From Gemmobacter caeni (GTDB lineage: Bacteria > Pseudomonadota > Alphaproteobacteria > Rhodobacterales > Rhodobacteraceae): a DNA stretch of 64,000 nucleotides. Position numbers and translations under genes: made by a program. Positions 47,772-57,334 of the stretch are shown one piece after another. The first letter of the stretch is position 1. The number at the start of each line of letters is the position of its first letter. The stretch is from NCBI RefSeq assembly GCF_003054195.1, contig NZ_QBKP01000017.1, positions 40,309 through 104,308 on the forward strand, in the 5' to 3' direction. Below the pieces are notes generated by a model. That model made no database searches and was not told where the DNA came from. It worked only from the letters and a program-made list of their open reading frames with translations.

Positions 47772-47910
47772 AATTCAACGCGACAGCAGCCGGAAGACCG
47801 GGCGTGGCTGTCGGCATATTGACGGGTTTGCCACCGCCGCTCAATCGGGTTTGGCCGTTCCCGCGGCACATTTCCGACACTTTGATCAAATGTTTCACCC
47901 GGGAGGTCCG

Positions 47911-48522
47911 ATGACCCGTGCCAAGCCGAAGACCCGCATCCAGCAAAAGAACTCCGAGGCCATCCTGAAGGCCGCGCTGGAGGTGTTTTCGCAGGCCGGG
48001 TTTCGTGGCGCGACGCTGGACCAGATCGCGGATCGCGCCGGGCTTTCGAAGCCCAACCTGCTGTATTATTTCCCCTCGAAAGAGGCGATTCATGCCGAGC
48101 TGATCGCCGGGCTTCTGAAGGTCTGGCTCGATCCGTTGCGGGCGCTGGACGCGGGCGGCGATCCGGTGGCCGAGATTCTGGGCTATGTCCGCCGCAAGCT
48201 GGAACTGAGCCGCGATTTCCCCCGCGAAAGCCGGCTGTTCGCCAATGAGGTGCTGCAAGGCGCGCCGCGTATCGACGCGGCGCTTCAGGGCGAGCTGAAA
48301 CCTCTGGTCGATGACAAGGCGGCGGTAATCGCGGCCTGGGTGGCCGAGGGGCGCCTGGCGCCGGTGGACCCTTACCATCTGATCTTCTCGATCTGGGCCA
48401 CAACCCAGCATTACGCCGATTTCGACGTGCAGGTCCGCGCCGTGCTGGGCCCCGGCCATGATCCTTTTGCCGAGGCCGGGGCATTTCTGGAGACGCTCTA
48501 CCGGCGGATGCTGGCAGCCTGA
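47911..48522 (+). CDS. rutR: TetR-family pyrimidine regulator RutR
   Basis: 203 aa. It follows E. coli RutR closely through ILKAALEVFSQAGFRGATLDQIADRAGLSKPNLLYYFPSKEAIHAELI and RLAPVDPYHLIFSIWATTQHYADF. RutR binds DNA until uracil or thymine is bound. GGGAGG precedes the ATG at 47911; upstream in-frame sequence is intergenic. It is divergent from the beta-alanine aminotransferase gene with a palindromic RutR-type site between. Control of the nearby pyrimidine genes is inferred. Confidence 0.88.
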   Translation: MTRAKPKTRIQQKNSEAILKAALEVFSQAGFRGATLDQIADRAGLSKPNLLYYFPSKEAIHAELIAGLLKVWLDPLRALDAGGDPVAEILGYVRRKLELSRDFPRESRLFANEVLQGAPRIDAALQGELKPLVDDKAAVIAAWVAEGRLAPVDPYHLIFSIWATTQHYADFDVQVRAVLGPGHDPFAEAGAFLETLYRRMLAA

Positions 48523-48616
48523 CGGATCGTTCAAATGCCACGCATTCGCCCCGCCCCGAGGCGGCGGCTGCGTGGTACGATACGACGGGGGCGTTCTGAC
48601 CGAAAGGGAAGAGACG

Positions 48617-49009
48617 ATGACATTCGTGTCCACCATTGGCGCGCAGCTTGCGCACGCGCTGCCCCAGCCTGACCCCGGCATAACCTCTGCACGCGGCAGC
48701 CAGCCCTCCGAGCCGCCCGCCAGCCTGCGGGTCGCCCCCACGGAACTGGCCACCGCGGTGCAACCCGCCGCCGCCAGCGTGACCGTGGTGCTGCAATGCG
48801 CGGGCAGGCCCGACCCTGACACGTTCGACAACGTGCCGCAGCCGGGAGACGAAAGCATTCTGGTCGATGACTGGGAAAGGCCGGGCCCGCCGCAGGATAC
48901 GGCCGACCCCGAGGCGGGGCCAACCCCGGCTGCCCCGATACCGCCGGAAGATGCGCAGCCTGCCATGATCGCCTGGCAAGACAGTCTGCGCATCCTGCGT
49001 GGCGGCTGA
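48617..49009 (+). CDS. hypothetical Pro/Ala-rich protein
   Basis: 130 aa. Low-complexity acidic and Pro-rich sequence (for example GPPQDTADPEAGPTPAAPIPPED) surrounds a short ordered-looking middle (TAVQPAAASVTVVLQCAGRPD). No domain is recognised and no signal peptide is clear. GGGAAGAGACG precedes the ATG. It fills the gap between rutR and the convergent preA end, eight bases apart. It may be a real but fast-evolving gene. Confidence 0.5.
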   Translation: MTFVSTIGAQLAHALPQPDPGITSARGSQPSEPPASLRVAPTELATAVQPAAASVTVVLQCAGRPDPDTFDNVPQPGDESILVDDWERPGPPQDTADPEAGPTPAAPIPPEDAQPAMIAWQDSLRILRGG

Positions 49010-49016
49010 GCCGCGA

Positions 49017-50318
49017 TCATTCTGCCGCGCGCACCGAAGGGTTGTTGGGGTGTTGCGTCCAGTTGGCGTAATCCCCCACTGTCGCCCCGGTGCGCGGGTC
49101 CACCTGACCTTTCGGCAGTTGCACCATGGTGATGCAATTCTCCACCGGGCAGACATTGACACACAGGTTGCAGGCCACGCATTCCTCGTCCTTCACCGTG
49201 AAGGTGCGGTCCGCGCCCATTTCGATGGCCTGATGGCTGGTATCCTCGCAGGCGATATAGCAGCGGCCGCATTTGATGCAGTCGTCCTGGCTGATATGCG
49301 CCTTGGTGACATAGTTCAGGTTCAGGAACTGCCAGTCGGTGACATTCGGCACCGCGCGGCCCACCAGCTCCGTCGTATCGGTGAACCCCTTGCGGTCCAT
49401 GTAATCCGACAGGCCCGAGATCATCTCCTGCACCACCTTGAAGCCATAGGTCATGGCGGCGGTGCAGACCTGCACATTGCCCGCGCCCAGAGCCATGAAC
49501 TCTGCCGCATCGCGCCAGGTCGTGACGCCACCGATGCCGCTGATGGGGATACCGGCGGTTTCGCGCGAGCGCGCGATTTCCGCCACCATGTTGAGCGCGA
49601 TGGGCTTCACCGCCGGGCCGCAATAGCCGCCATGGGTGCCCTTGCCGTCAATTGTCGGCTCCGGTGCGAAATCGTCGAGGTCGACCGATGTGATCGAGTT
49701 GATGGTGTTGATCAGGCTCACCGCATCCGCCCCGCCGCGCTTCGCCGCCTCGGCCGGTTTGCGGATGTCGGTGATGTTGGGGGTCAGCTTCACGATGCAG
49801 GGCATGCGGGAATATTGCTTCACCCAGCGCGTGACCATCTCGATATATTCCGGCACCTGCCCCACGGCGCTGCCCATCCCACGTTCAGCCATGCCATGCG
49901 GGCAGCCGAAGTTCAGCTCCACCCCGTCCGCCTCGGTATCCTCGATGCGTTTGAGGATATCCTTCCAGGATTCCTCGTCACAGGGCACCATCAGGCTAAT
50001 GATCAGGGCGCGGTCGCGCCACTTGCGCTTGACCTCCTTGATCTCTTGCAGATTCACCTCCAGCGGGCGGTCGGTGATCAGCTCGATATTGTTCAGCCCC
50101 AGCAGGCGGCGGTCGGCGCCCCAGATCGCGCCATAGCGCGGGCCGTTGACATTGACGACCGGCGGCCCTTCGGAGCCCAGCGTCTTCCAGACCACACCGC
50201 CCCAGCCCGCCTCATAGGCGCGTTCGACGTTGACCTTCTTGTCGGTGGGCGGCGCGGAGGCCAGCCAGAACGGGTTCGGGGATTTGATGCCGATGAAATT
50301 CGATGCGAGATTGGCCAT
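49017..50318 (-). CDS. preA: NAD-dependent dihydropyrimidine dehydrogenase subunit PreA
   Basis: 433 aa. The N-terminal 300 residues form the FMN-binding TIM barrel of the dihydroorotate dehydrogenase class (VELNFGCPHGMAERGMGSAVG near 134-154, with the catalytic Cys). The C-terminus carries two [4Fe-4S] motifs, CIKCGRCYIAC and CVACNLCVNVCP. With PreT it reduces uracil and thymine to the dihydro forms, the first step of the reductive pathway. GGAGACAAGCAT precedes the ATG. It lies 24 bp after preT. Confidence 0.95.
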   Translation of the reverse strand: MANLASNFIGIKSPNPFWLASAPPTDKKVNVERAYEAGWGGVVWKTLGSEGPPVVNVNGPRYGAIWGADRRLLGLNNIELITDRPLEVNLQEIKEVKRKWRDRALIISLMVPCDEESWKDILKRIEDTEADGVELNFGCPHGMAERGMGSAVGQVPEYIEMVTRWVKQYSRMPCIVKLTPNITDIRKPAEAAKRGGADAVSLINTINSITSVDLDDFAPEPTIDGKGTHGGYCGPAVKPIALNMVAEIARSRETAGIPISGIGGVTTWRDAAEFMALGAGNVQVCTAAMTYGFKVVQEMISGLSDYMDRKGFTDTTELVGRAVPNVTDWQFLNLNYVTKAHISQDDCIKCGRCYIACEDTSHQAIEMGADRTFTVKDEECVACNLCVNVCPVENCITMVQLPKGQVDPRTGATVGDYANWTQHPNNPSVRAAE

Positions 50319-50342
50319 ATGCTTGTCTCCTGATGCGGGCGC

Positions 50343-51671
50343 TCAGCCCGCCGCCCCCGTCAGTGCGGCATGGATCTCCTCGGCGGCGTCGCGGCCCTCG
50401 GCCACGGCGGTGACCGTCAGATCCTCGCCCCCCAGCGCACAGTCGCCTCCACACCAGAGCTTGTCACCGGCGCGTTTCGGCAGCTTGCCCGCCGCCACGG
50501 TGAGGCCCTCCGGCACACCCGCAAGGGTCTGGCCGATGGCCTTGAACACCTGATCGGCCTTGAGCGTGAAGCCCTCCCCCAGCAGTTTCAGCCCCTCGGG
50601 GCTGTCCTGGGTATAGGCAAACTCCACCGCCTCGGCCCGCGCGCCGCCCGTCACCTTCACCGGCGCGGCACCGTAGATGATGCGGACGCCGGTCTGCGTG
50701 GCATGTTCCTGCTCGTAACCCGAAGCGCTCATCTTCTCCTTGCCGCGGCGATAGACGATGGTCACATTCTCGGCGCCCAGCAGCTTCGATTGCACGGCGG
50801 CATCCACAGCCGTCATGCCACCGCCGATCACCACCACGTCGCGCCCGACAGCGACGCCGGAACGGTCCGCCGCCTGCCGCAGCCCGGCGATGAAATCGAC
50901 CGCATTCTCCACCCCCGGCAGATCCTCGCCCGCCGCGCGCAGGGCATTCACCCCCGCAAGCCCGATCCCCAGAAATACCGCGTCATAATCGGCCAGCAGA
51001 TCGGCCAGCGCGATATCTTTGCCCAGCGTCACCCCGGTTTTCAGGGTGATACCACCGATCTTCAGCAGCCAGTCCACCTCGCGCGCCGCGAAATCATGGG
51101 TCGATTTGTAGGTGGCGATGCCATATTCGTTGAGGCCCCCGGCCTTGGGACGGCGTTCAAGCACCGTCACCTCATGGCCCTTCATCGCCAGACGATGCGC
51201 GCAGGCCAGACCCGCAGGCCCGGCGCCCACCACGGCCACACGCTTGCCAGTCGCCGCTGCGCGGGTGAAGGGATGCACGCCCCTCGCCATCAGCGTATCG
51301 GTCGCAAAGCGCTGCAACCGGCCGATCTCCACCGGCTTGCCCTCGGCCACCTCGCGCACGCAGACCTCTTCGCAGAGCGTCTCGGTCGGACAGACGCGGG
51401 CGCACATGCCCCCCATGATGTTCTGACTGAGGATCGTCTTCGCCGCCGCATCCGGCGTGCCGGTGGCGATCTGGCGGATGAACAGCGGAATGTCGATCGA
51501 GGTCGGGCACGCCGTCATGCAGGGCGCGTCATGGCAGAAATAGCAGCGGTCGGCGGCCACCTGCGCCTCATGCCGGTCAAGCGGCGGCGTATGGTCGGCG
51601 AAATTCGCCTCATAGCTGGCGGCGGGCAGACGCGCGGGCACGATGCCGGGCGTAAGCTGGCTGTTGGACAA
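50343..51671 (-). CDS. preT: NAD-dependent dihydropyrimidine dehydrogenase subunit PreT
   Basis: 442 aa. N-terminal iron-sulfur cysteines (CYFCHDAPCMTACP near 43-56, CARVCPTETLC near 87-97) are followed by an FAD site VVGAGPAGLACAHRL near 147-161 and an NAD(P) site VVIGGGMTAVDAA near 275. It passes electrons from NADH to PreA. The start is TTG at 51671, nine bases after GGAGG; no ATG is available near the expected N-terminus. It is the first gene of the preTA unit. Confidence 0.93.
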   Translation of the reverse strand: MSNSQLTPGIVPARLPAASYEANFADHTPPLDRHEAQVAADRCYFCHDAPCMTACPTSIDIPLFIRQIATGTPDAAAKTILSQNIMGGMCARVCPTETLCEEVCVREVAEGKPVEIGRLQRFATDTLMARGVHPFTRAAATGKRVAVVGAGPAGLACAHRLAMKGHEVTVLERRPKAGGLNEYGIATYKSTHDFAAREVDWLLKIGGITLKTGVTLGKDIALADLLADYDAVFLGIGLAGVNALRAAGEDLPGVENAVDFIAGLRQAADRSGVAVGRDVVVIGGGMTAVDAAVQSKLLGAENVTIVYRRGKEKMSASGYEQEHATQTGVRIIYGAAPVKVTGGARAEAVEFAYTQDSPEGLKLLGEGFTLKADQVFKAIGQTLAGVPEGLTVAAGKLPKRAGDKLWCGGDCALGGEDLTVTAVAEGRDAAEEIHAALTGAAG

Positions 51672-51994
51672 GGCGCAAACCTCCCGTTGTTTTATTGATT
51701 GACCTCACTCTGCCACAGGCAAAAATTTTATCAATCGGTAAATTTTAGCGCGGCGTCGATTTTTCCCGGCTGCCCGCAAGGCAGGCGCGATCCGGGGGGA
51801 CTGCGGGGAAAATGGGCGCCAGCTTCCCCTTGCCCCCGCCCGAAGCGACGCCCCCGCCGCCCATGGCGCCTGCCCAGGTTACGCGAAGGCTTTTCACCCC
51901 TGCCCGCCTCGCGTATAACCGCGTCAGCCACGGCAGGGCTGCTTGCGCTATCACGCGCCGCTCATCGCCCGCCGACAGAACAAACGAGGATGGC
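51672..51994. other. 323-bp intergenic region between divergent preT and accB
   Basis: No credible gene is seen. On the preT side, within an AT-rich patch, is the imperfect palindrome TTTATCAATCGGTAAA (51727-51742; 12 of 16 symmetrical), a candidate operator. TTGATTGACC nearby has only half of a RutR site. The remainder is GC-rich leader for accB. Confidence 0.55.
51891..51919 (+). promoter_or_regulatory. accB promoter
   Basis: TTTTCA (51891-51896) and TATAAC (51914-51919) are exactly 17 bp apart. The -10 lies 76 bp before the accB start codon. Confidence 0.5.
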
Positions 51995-52489
51995 ATGAGC
52001 AAACATTCCCCCGACGCCGACGTTGCCTTCATCCAGGCCCTGGCAGAGCTTCTGAACAAGAACGAACTGACCGAGCTTTCGGTGAAACGCGAATATGGCG
52101 AGGATGACAGCCTTGACGTGCGCGTGGTGAAACAGGCGAATATCGTGACCACCACGGTCGCCGCCGCACCGATGGCCATGGCCGCCCCGGCAGCCGCACC
52201 CGCTGCTGCTGCCGCCGCAGCCCCGGCCGCCGCGCCGGAAGATCCAGCCCAGCATCCGGGTGCCGTGACCTCGCCCATGGTCGGCACCGCCTATCTGGCC
52301 GCCGAGCCGGGCGCCGCGCCCTTCGTGACAGTGGGCGCCACCGTCACCGAAGGCCAGACCGTGCTCATCATCGAGGCGATGAAAACCATGAACCACATCC
52401 CCGCGCCGAAAGCCGGCACGGTGAAGCGCATTCTGGTCGCCGATGGCACTCCCGTCGAATTCGGCGCGCCGCTGATGATCGTCGAGTGA
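51995..52489 (+). CDS. accB: biotin carboxyl carrier protein of acetyl-CoA carboxylase
   Basis: 164 aa. The N-terminal helix region is followed by an Ala/Pro-rich flexible linker (about 56-82) and the biotinyl domain. Biotin attaches to K130 in [12 protein letters not shown]. It carries carboxybiotin from AccC to the carboxyltransferase for malonyl-CoA synthesis. The ATG gives [20 protein letters not shown]; the upstream frame is non-coding leader. accC follows after ten bases. Confidence 0.96.
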   Translation: MSKHSPDADVAFIQALAELLNKNELTELSVKREYGEDDSLDVRVVKQANIVTTTVAAAPMAMAAPAAAPAAAAAAAPAAAPEDPAQHPGAVTSPMVGTAYLAAEPGAAPFVTVGATVTEGQTVLIIEAMKTMNHIPAPKAGTVKRILVADGTPVEFGAPLMIVE

Positions 52490-52499
52490 GGTCCGCCCG

Positions 52500-53855
52500 G
52501 TGACCCAGATGTTCGAGAAAATCCTGATCGCCAACCGGGGCGAGATCGCGCTGCGCGTCATCCGCGCCTGCCGCGAAATGGGCATCAAATCGGTCGCGGT
52601 GCATTCCACCGCCGATTCCGATGCGATGCACGTCCGCATGGCCGATGAGAGCGTCTGCATCGGCCCGGCGCCCTCGGGGCAGAGCTACCTGAACAAGGCG
52701 GCCATCATCTCGGCCTGCGAGATCACCGGCGCGCAGGCGGTGCATCCGGGCTATGGCTTCCTGTCGGAAAACGCGGGTTTCGCGCAGGCGCTGGAAGATC
52801 ACGGGCTCACCTTCATCGGGCCGACCGCGGATCATATCCGCATCATGGGTGACAAGATCACCGCGAAAGAGACCGCGAAGGCGCTGGGGATTCCGGTGGT
52901 TCCGGGCTCTGACGGCGGCGTGCCCGATCTGGAAACCGCGCTGAAAGTGGCCGAAGAGATCGTCTATCCGGTCATCATCAAGGCCACCGCAGGTGGCGGC
53001 GGGCGTGGCATGAAGGTCGCCCGCAGCGCCGAGGAGCTGGAGATCGCCTTCCGCACCGCCCGCAGCGAGGCGAAGGCAGCTTTCGGCAATGACGAGGTCT
53101 ATATCGAGAAATACCTCCAGAAGCCGCGGCATATCGAAATCCAGGTCTTCGGCGACGGCAAGGGCAATGCCGTGCATCTGGGCGAACGCGACTGTTCCCT
53201 GCAGCGCCGCCACCAGAAGGTTTTCGAGGAAGCCCCCGGCCCCTGCATCACCCCCAAACTGCGCGCCGAAATCGGCGAGGTTTGCGCTGCCGCCATGCGC
53301 AAGCTGAAATACATCGGCGCGGGCACGATCGAATTCCTTTATGAGGACGGCGAGTTCTATTTCATCGAAATGAACACCCGGCTTCAGGTCGAACATCCGG
53401 TGACCGAAGGCATCTTCGGCGTGGACCTCGTGCGCGAACAGATCCGCGTTGCAGCGGGTCTGCCGATGTCCTTCACGCAAAGCGATCTGGAGATCAACGG
53501 CCACTGCATCGAGGTGCGGATCAACGCCGAACGCCTGCCGAATTTCGCGCCCTGCCCTGGCAAGGTGAAGGTGTTCCACGCACCGGGCGGTCTGGGTGTG
53601 CGGATGGATTCGGCGCTGTATGGCGGCTATTCCATTCCGCCCTATTACGACAGCCTGATCGGCAAGCTGATCGTTCACGGCCGCGACCGGCCCGAAGCGC
53701 TGGCCCGGCTGAAACGCGCGCTGAGCGAGTTGATCATCGACGGGGTGGAAACCTCGGTCCCGCTGTTCCACATGCTGCTGGCCGAGCCGGACATCCAGAA
53801 CGGCGAATACAACATTCACTGGCTGGAAAAATGGCTGGCGGAGCAATTCGCCTGA
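52500..53855 (+). CDS. accC: biotin carboxylase of acetyl-CoA carboxylase
   Basis: 451 aa. [23 protein letters not shown] is the family N-terminus, with the ATP-grasp glycine loop [13 protein letters not shown] near 162-174 and the catalytic region [15 protein letters not shown] near 289-303. It carboxylates biotin on AccB using ATP and bicarbonate. I chose GTG at 52500 because GAGG is eight bases upstream; ATG at 52509 would be 17 bases from it. It forms an operon with accB. Confidence 0.96.
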   Translation: MTQMFEKILIANRGEIALRVIRACREMGIKSVAVHSTADSDAMHVRMADESVCIGPAPSGQSYLNKAAIISACEITGAQAVHPGYGFLSENAGFAQALEDHGLTFIGPTADHIRIMGDKITAKETAKALGIPVVPGSDGGVPDLETALKVAEEIVYPVIIKATAGGGGRGMKVARSAEELEIAFRTARSEAKAAFGNDEVYIEKYLQKPRHIEIQVFGDGKGNAVHLGERDCSLQRRHQKVFEEAPGPCITPKLRAEIGEVCAAAMRKLKYIGAGTIEFLYEDGEFYFIEMNTRLQVEHPVTEGIFGVDLVREQIRVAAGLPMSFTQSDLEINGHCIEVRINAERLPNFAPCPGKVKVFHAPGGLGVRMDSALYGGYSIPPYYDSLIGKLIVHGRDRPEALARLKRALSELIIDGVETSVPLFHMLLAEPDIQNGEYNIHWLEKWLAEQFA

Positions 53856-53967
53856 GGCACTGTCGCGGCCGTGTGTTGACGGGGTATCCGGGGGTTTCTC
53901 ACTCCCGGACCCCTTTGCGATGTTTCTGCCAGGATACAAGCCAGACGCCGGGAGCGGGATCATACGC

Positions 53968-54540
53968 ATGATTACGCCCGAGCTTTTGTTGCGCGCCTAT
54001 GCGGCCGGGGTGTTTCCGATGGCCGAAAGCGCGGAAAGCGATGCGATCCATTGGGTCGATCCGCGCAGGCGGGGCATCCTGCCGCTGGATGGGTTTCACA
54101 TCTCGCGCAGTCTGGCAAAGGACATCCGGCGCGGCGGGTTCGAGATCTGCGCCGACCGCGATTTCGCGGGTGTAGTGGCGGGCTGCGCCGACCGGGAAAC
54201 CACCTGGATCAACGCCGACATCTTCGCGCTGTATCTTGATCTGCACCGCATGGGCCATGCCCACAGCCTTGAGATGTGGGAAGATGGCGCGCTGGTCGGC
54301 GGCACCTATGGCGTGGTGCTGGGGGCCGCCTTTTTTGCCGAAAGCATGTTCTCGCGCCGCCGCTCTGCCTCGAAGATCGTGCTGGCGCATCTGGTGACGC
54401 GGCTGCGGGACGGCGGCTTCACGTTGTGCGACACCCAGTTCCTGACACCGCATCTGGCAAGCCTTGGCGGCATCGAGATCAGCCGCGCGGAATATCACGC
54501 GCGGCTGGCCGAAGCGCTGGAGCGCGAGGGCCGGTTCTAG
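53968..54540 (+). CDS. aat: leucyl/phenylalanyl-tRNA--protein transferase
   Basis: 190 aa, slightly short for the family but with all core parts: ITPELLLRAYAAGVFPMAES, WINADIFALYLDLHRMGHAHSLE, GALVGGTYGVVLGAAFFAESMFSR and CDTQFLTPHLASLGG. It adds Leu or Phe from tRNA to N-terminal Arg or Lys of proteins, marking them for ClpAP (N-degron pathway). The start at 53968 is preceded by GGGAT-type sequence; an earlier ATG at 53920 adds an unlikely extension. Its stop overlaps that of the convergent DUF2155 gene in a CTAG. Confidence 0.93.
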   Translation: MITPELLLRAYAAGVFPMAESAESDAIHWVDPRRRGILPLDGFHISRSLAKDIRRGGFEICADRDFAGVVAGCADRETTWINADIFALYLDLHRMGHAHSLEMWEDGALVGGTYGVVLGAAFFAESMFSRRRSASKIVLAHLVTRLRDGGFTLCDTQFLTPHLASLGGIEISRAEYHARLAEALEREGRF

Positions 54541-54971
54541 CCCTCTTGCGGTGCCTCTTGCAACTCGTCGTCGGGCTGATCGTCCGGCGTCGGCTCCGGC
54601 CCGAGGTCCAGCGGCTGCTGGCCGGGGATGACGCAGCGCAGCACCCAGACATCATAGCGCGGATGTTCCAGCGCCGACAGCGCCGGGCTGGAGGCCAGCA
54701 TCCAGCCGGAAAACACAGGCGTCTCGCGCCCCTTTTCCATGATGGTCAGATGGGCATAGGCGTCGGAGGCGGGGTTCGCCGAAGGATAGCGGCATTCATC
54801 AAGCTGGATGGTCAGCCGCCCGGAAACCGCGGCCTGCCCCCGGCTGAGTTCAATATCCGCCGTTTCGCCGGTCATCTTGTCGAGCCAGCGCAGAATGCCG
54901 CCGGGCGCCGAAGTCACCTCTTCCGCCGCGACGGGCGTCGCCGCCAGTGCGAGGGCAAGAAGCCACTTCAT
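54537..54971 (-). CDS. DUF2155 domain protein, exported
   Basis: 144 aa. Signal peptide MKWLLALALAATPVAA ends near residue 16. The mature part contains GGILRWLDKMTGETADIELSRGQ, YPSANPASDAYAHLTI and PVFSGWMLASSPALSALEHPRYDVWVLRC, the conserved DUF2155 pattern. The C-terminus is an acidic Pro-rich tail. Function is unknown; a cell-envelope role is likely. It overlaps mlaD by 4 bp. Confidence 0.88.
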   Translation of the reverse strand: MKWLLALALAATPVAAEEVTSAPGGILRWLDKMTGETADIELSRGQAAVSGRLTIQLDECRYPSANPASDAYAHLTIMEKGRETPVFSGWMLASSPALSALEHPRYDVWVLRCVIPGQQPLDLGPEPTPDDQPDDELQEAPQEG

Positions 54972-55447
54972 TCGGTCGCCCCGGCATCACCCGACATGGC
55001 GTCACTGGCGCTTTTTCCGACGAACTTCATCAGCAGGCCGACTAGACTGACCGAGCCTTGCGTATCCTCGATCTCATCTCCCGCCGCCAGATTGTCGGGC
55101 AGGCCACCTGGGCGCAGTTCGATGAAATTACCGCCCAGCAGCCCTTCGGAGGACACCAGCGCCGCGGAATCCGTCGGCAGGTCAACCCCGTTGCGGATGC
55201 TGAACACCGCATCGGCATAGAAAGTCTGCGGGTTCAGGTCGAGCTTCGAGACAGTGCCAACCTTCACGCCCGCCAGCCGCACATCGGTGCCGACAGAGAT
55301 GCCTTCGGCCGACTGGAACGAGGCGCGCAGGTCATAGCTGCCACCCGTGCGGGCAAAGCCCGTGCCCTGCGCGGCATAGATCAGGAACCCGAGAGCGACG
55401 GCCAGAACGGCGCCGCCCGCGATGACTTCGGTGGTGCTTTCGGCCAT
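54968..55447 (-). CDS. mlaD: MlaD-family (MCE domain) lipid-asymmetry protein
   Basis: 159 aa. One N-terminal transmembrane helix (VIAGGAVLAVALGFLIYAA, about 8-26) is followed by an MCE domain (YDLRASFQSAEGISVGTDVRLAGVKVGTV, then ALVSSEGLLGGNFIEL). MlaD hexamers carry phospholipids between the membranes with MlaE and MlaF, which are not in this window. The ATG at 55447 gives MAESTTEVIAGG. It is upstream of and overlapping the DUF2155 gene. Confidence 0.9.
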   Translation of the reverse strand: MAESTTEVIAGGAVLAVALGFLIYAAQGTGFARTGGSYDLRASFQSAEGISVGTDVRLAGVKVGTVSKLDLNPQTFYADAVFSIRNGVDLPTDSAALVSSEGLLGGNFIELRPGGLPDNLAAGDEIEDTQGSVSLVGLLMKFVGKSASDAMSGDAGATE

Positions 55448-55460
55448 GATATCGCGCCCC

Positions 55461-55835
55461 TTATTCGGGTTGCCACGCCTCATAATCGCGCCGTTCGACC
55501 GGCGCGGCGCGGCGGATGGAACCTGCGGGCGCATAGGCGGCCAGCGTGCCGGTCAGGTTTTCCTGATGCGGCTTTTCCCAGGTCTTGTGGGCCAGCGGCG
55601 CCCTGGTCGGCGGCTGATCCCAGGTGAAATGCAGCCAGCCATGCCAGTCGGGCGACACGCGGCTGGCCTCGGCCTCACCGTTGAAGATCACCCAGCGGCG
55701 CTTGCCGTCACGGGTTTCGTAATAGATGTTGCCCTGATCGTCCTCGCCCACCTTCACGCCCTTGCGCGCGGTGAAAATCTGAGTGCCGAGCGTCTGGCTG
55801 TTCCACCAGGTGACGAGACGCTTGAGGAATTCCAT
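55461..55835 (-). CDS. NDUFA12-family NADH:ubiquinone oxidoreductase accessory subunit
   Basis: 124 aa. [28 protein letters not shown] start, then [25 protein letters not shown] and [21 protein letters not shown] text, are the B17.2/NDUFA12 hallmarks. In alphaproteobacteria this subunit attaches to complex I outside the nuo operon. It lies 13 bp upstream of mlaD and is probably co-transcribed with it and the DUF2155 gene. Confidence 0.93.
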   Translation of the reverse strand: MEFLKRLVTWWNSQTLGTQIFTARKGVKVGEDDQGNIYYETRDGKRRWVIFNGEAEASRVSPDWHGWLHFTWDQPPTRAPLAHKTWEKPHQENLTGTLAAYAPAGSIRRAAPVERRDYEAWQPE

Positions 55836-55910
55836 GGGCCGATCTCCGAAGGTGTTTGCCTTCATATGGACCAAGGGCCTTCCGGCGTCCAGTGCCAAGT
55901 TCCGCAAAAG

Positions 55911-55936
55911 AAAAAGGCGGGCGAATGCCCGCCTTT
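55911..55936 (-). terminator. intrinsic terminator of clpX
   Basis: On the minus strand GGCGGGC-ATTC-GCCCGCC is followed by TTTTTCTTTT, 24 bp after the clpX stop codon. Confidence 0.9.
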
Positions 55937-55956
55937 CACAGCCGTTTGCGGGGCGG

Positions 55957-57222
55957 TCAACCCGCCGCCGCCGGCTCTTTCTTCTTGGCGTCGGTATGGA
56001 CCAGCAGGGGTTTCGCCCCGGCGTTCACCGCCTCGTCCTTCACCACTACCTCGGAGACATCGCCCATGCCCGGCAGTTCGAACATCGTGTCCAGCAGGAT
56101 GTCCTCCATGATGGACCGCAGGCCGCGCGCGCCGGTCTTGCGCTTGATCGCGCGCTTGGCGATGGCGGTCAGCGCCTCGTCGGTGAAGGTCAGCTTCACG
56201 CCCTCGATGTCAAACAGCCGCTGGTACTGCTTGACCAGCGCGTTCTTCGGCTCGGTCAGGATGGTGACCAGCGCCGCCTCGTCCAGATCGGTCAGCGTGG
56301 CGATGACCGGCAGACGGCCGACGAATTCCGGGATCAGACCGAATTTCAGCAGATCCTCGGGCTCCAGCTCCTTGAACAGTTCGCCCACACTGCGTTCATC
56401 CGGGCCCTGCACCGCAGCGCCGAAGCCCATGGCCGTGCCTTTGTTGCGCTGCGCGATGATACGTTCCAGCCCGGCGAAAGCACCGCCACAGATGAACAGG
56501 ATGTTCGTCGTATCCACTTGCAGGAATTCCTGCTGCGGATGCTTGCGCCCGCCCTGCGGCGGCACCGAGGCAACCGTGCCCTCCATGATCTTCAGAAGCG
56601 CCTGCTGCACGCCCTCGCCCGACACGTCGCGGGTGATCGAGGGGTTATCGGACTTGCGGGTGATCTTGTCGACCTCGTCGATATAGACGATGCCGCGCTG
56701 CGCGCGTTCGACGTTGTATTCCGAAGCCTGAAGCAGCTTGAGGATGATGTTCTCCACATCCTCACCGACGTAGCCCGCCTCAGTGAGCGTGGTCGCATCA
56801 GCCATCGTGAAGGGCACATCCAGAATCCGCGCCAGCGTCTGCGCCAGCAGCGTCTTGCCGCAGCCGGTGGGGCCGATCAGCAGGATGTTCGACTTCGCAA
56901 GTTCAATATCCTGCTTCGAGGAATGGTTGAGCCGCTTGTAATGGTTGTGCACCGCGACCGAAAGCACGCGCTTGGCATGCTCCTGGCCGATGACATAATC
57001 GTCCAGCACCTTGCAGATCTCGCGCGGGGTGGGAACACCGTCGGAGCTTTTCAGCCCCGTGGATTTGGTTTCCTCGCGGATGATATCCATGCACAGCTCG
57101 ACGCATTCGTCGCAGATGAACACGGTCGGGCCCGCGATCAGCTTGCGCACCTCGTGCTGGCTCTTGCCGCAGAACGAGCAGTAGAGGGTGTTCTTGCTGT
57201 CGCTGCCGGAATTCGTCGCCAT
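55957..57222 (-). CDS. clpX: ATP-dependent Clp protease ATP-binding subunit ClpX
   Basis: 421 aa. The C4 zinc-binding domain has C15, C18, C37 and C40 (YCSFCGKSQ and [10 protein letters not shown]). Walker A GPTGCGKT is near 116-123, Walker [10 protein letters not shown] near 181, and the pore and RKH loops follow. It unfolds tagged proteins and feeds them to ClpP. It lies 112 bp after clpP on the same strand and has its own terminator; a terminator after clpP suggests clpX is largely transcribed separately. Confidence 0.97.
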   Translation of the reverse strand: MATNSGSDSKNTLYCSFCGKSQHEVRKLIAGPTVFICDECVELCMDIIREETKSTGLKSSDGVPTPREICKVLDDYVIGQEHAKRVLSVAVHNHYKRLNHSSKQDIELAKSNILLIGPTGCGKTLLAQTLARILDVPFTMADATTLTEAGYVGEDVENIILKLLQASEYNVERAQRGIVYIDEVDKITRKSDNPSITRDVSGEGVQQALLKIMEGTVASVPPQGGRKHPQQEFLQVDTTNILFICGGAFAGLERIIAQRNKGTAMGFGAAVQGPDERSVGELFKELEPEDLLKFGLIPEFVGRLPVIATLTDLDEAALVTILTEPKNALVKQYQRLFDIEGVKLTFTDEALTAIAKRAIKRKTGARGLRSIMEDILLDTMFELPGMGDVSEVVVKDEAVNAGAKPLLVHTDAKKKEPAAAG

Positions 57223-57296
57223 TGTCGTCCTCTGCCGTGCGCGCCTTGCGGCGCAATCTGGAAAGCTTAGGCCAAGCCTCTCGCCTTCACAATCCG

Positions 57297-57328
57297 AAAA
57301 CGCCCCCGACGGTCGAGCCGCCGGGGGC
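57297..57328 (-). terminator. intrinsic terminator of clpP
   Basis: On the minus strand GCCCCCG-G-CGG, loop CTCGA and CCG-T-CGGGGGC are followed by GTTTTC, seven bases after the clpP stop. Confidence 0.75.
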
Positions 57329-57334
57329 CGCAGA

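Noticed and set aside
53881..53930. further copy of the AAATAYTCC-GGGGG element after accC
   Set aside because: Only GGTATCCGGGGG is shared; the AAATA part and the hairpin are missing.
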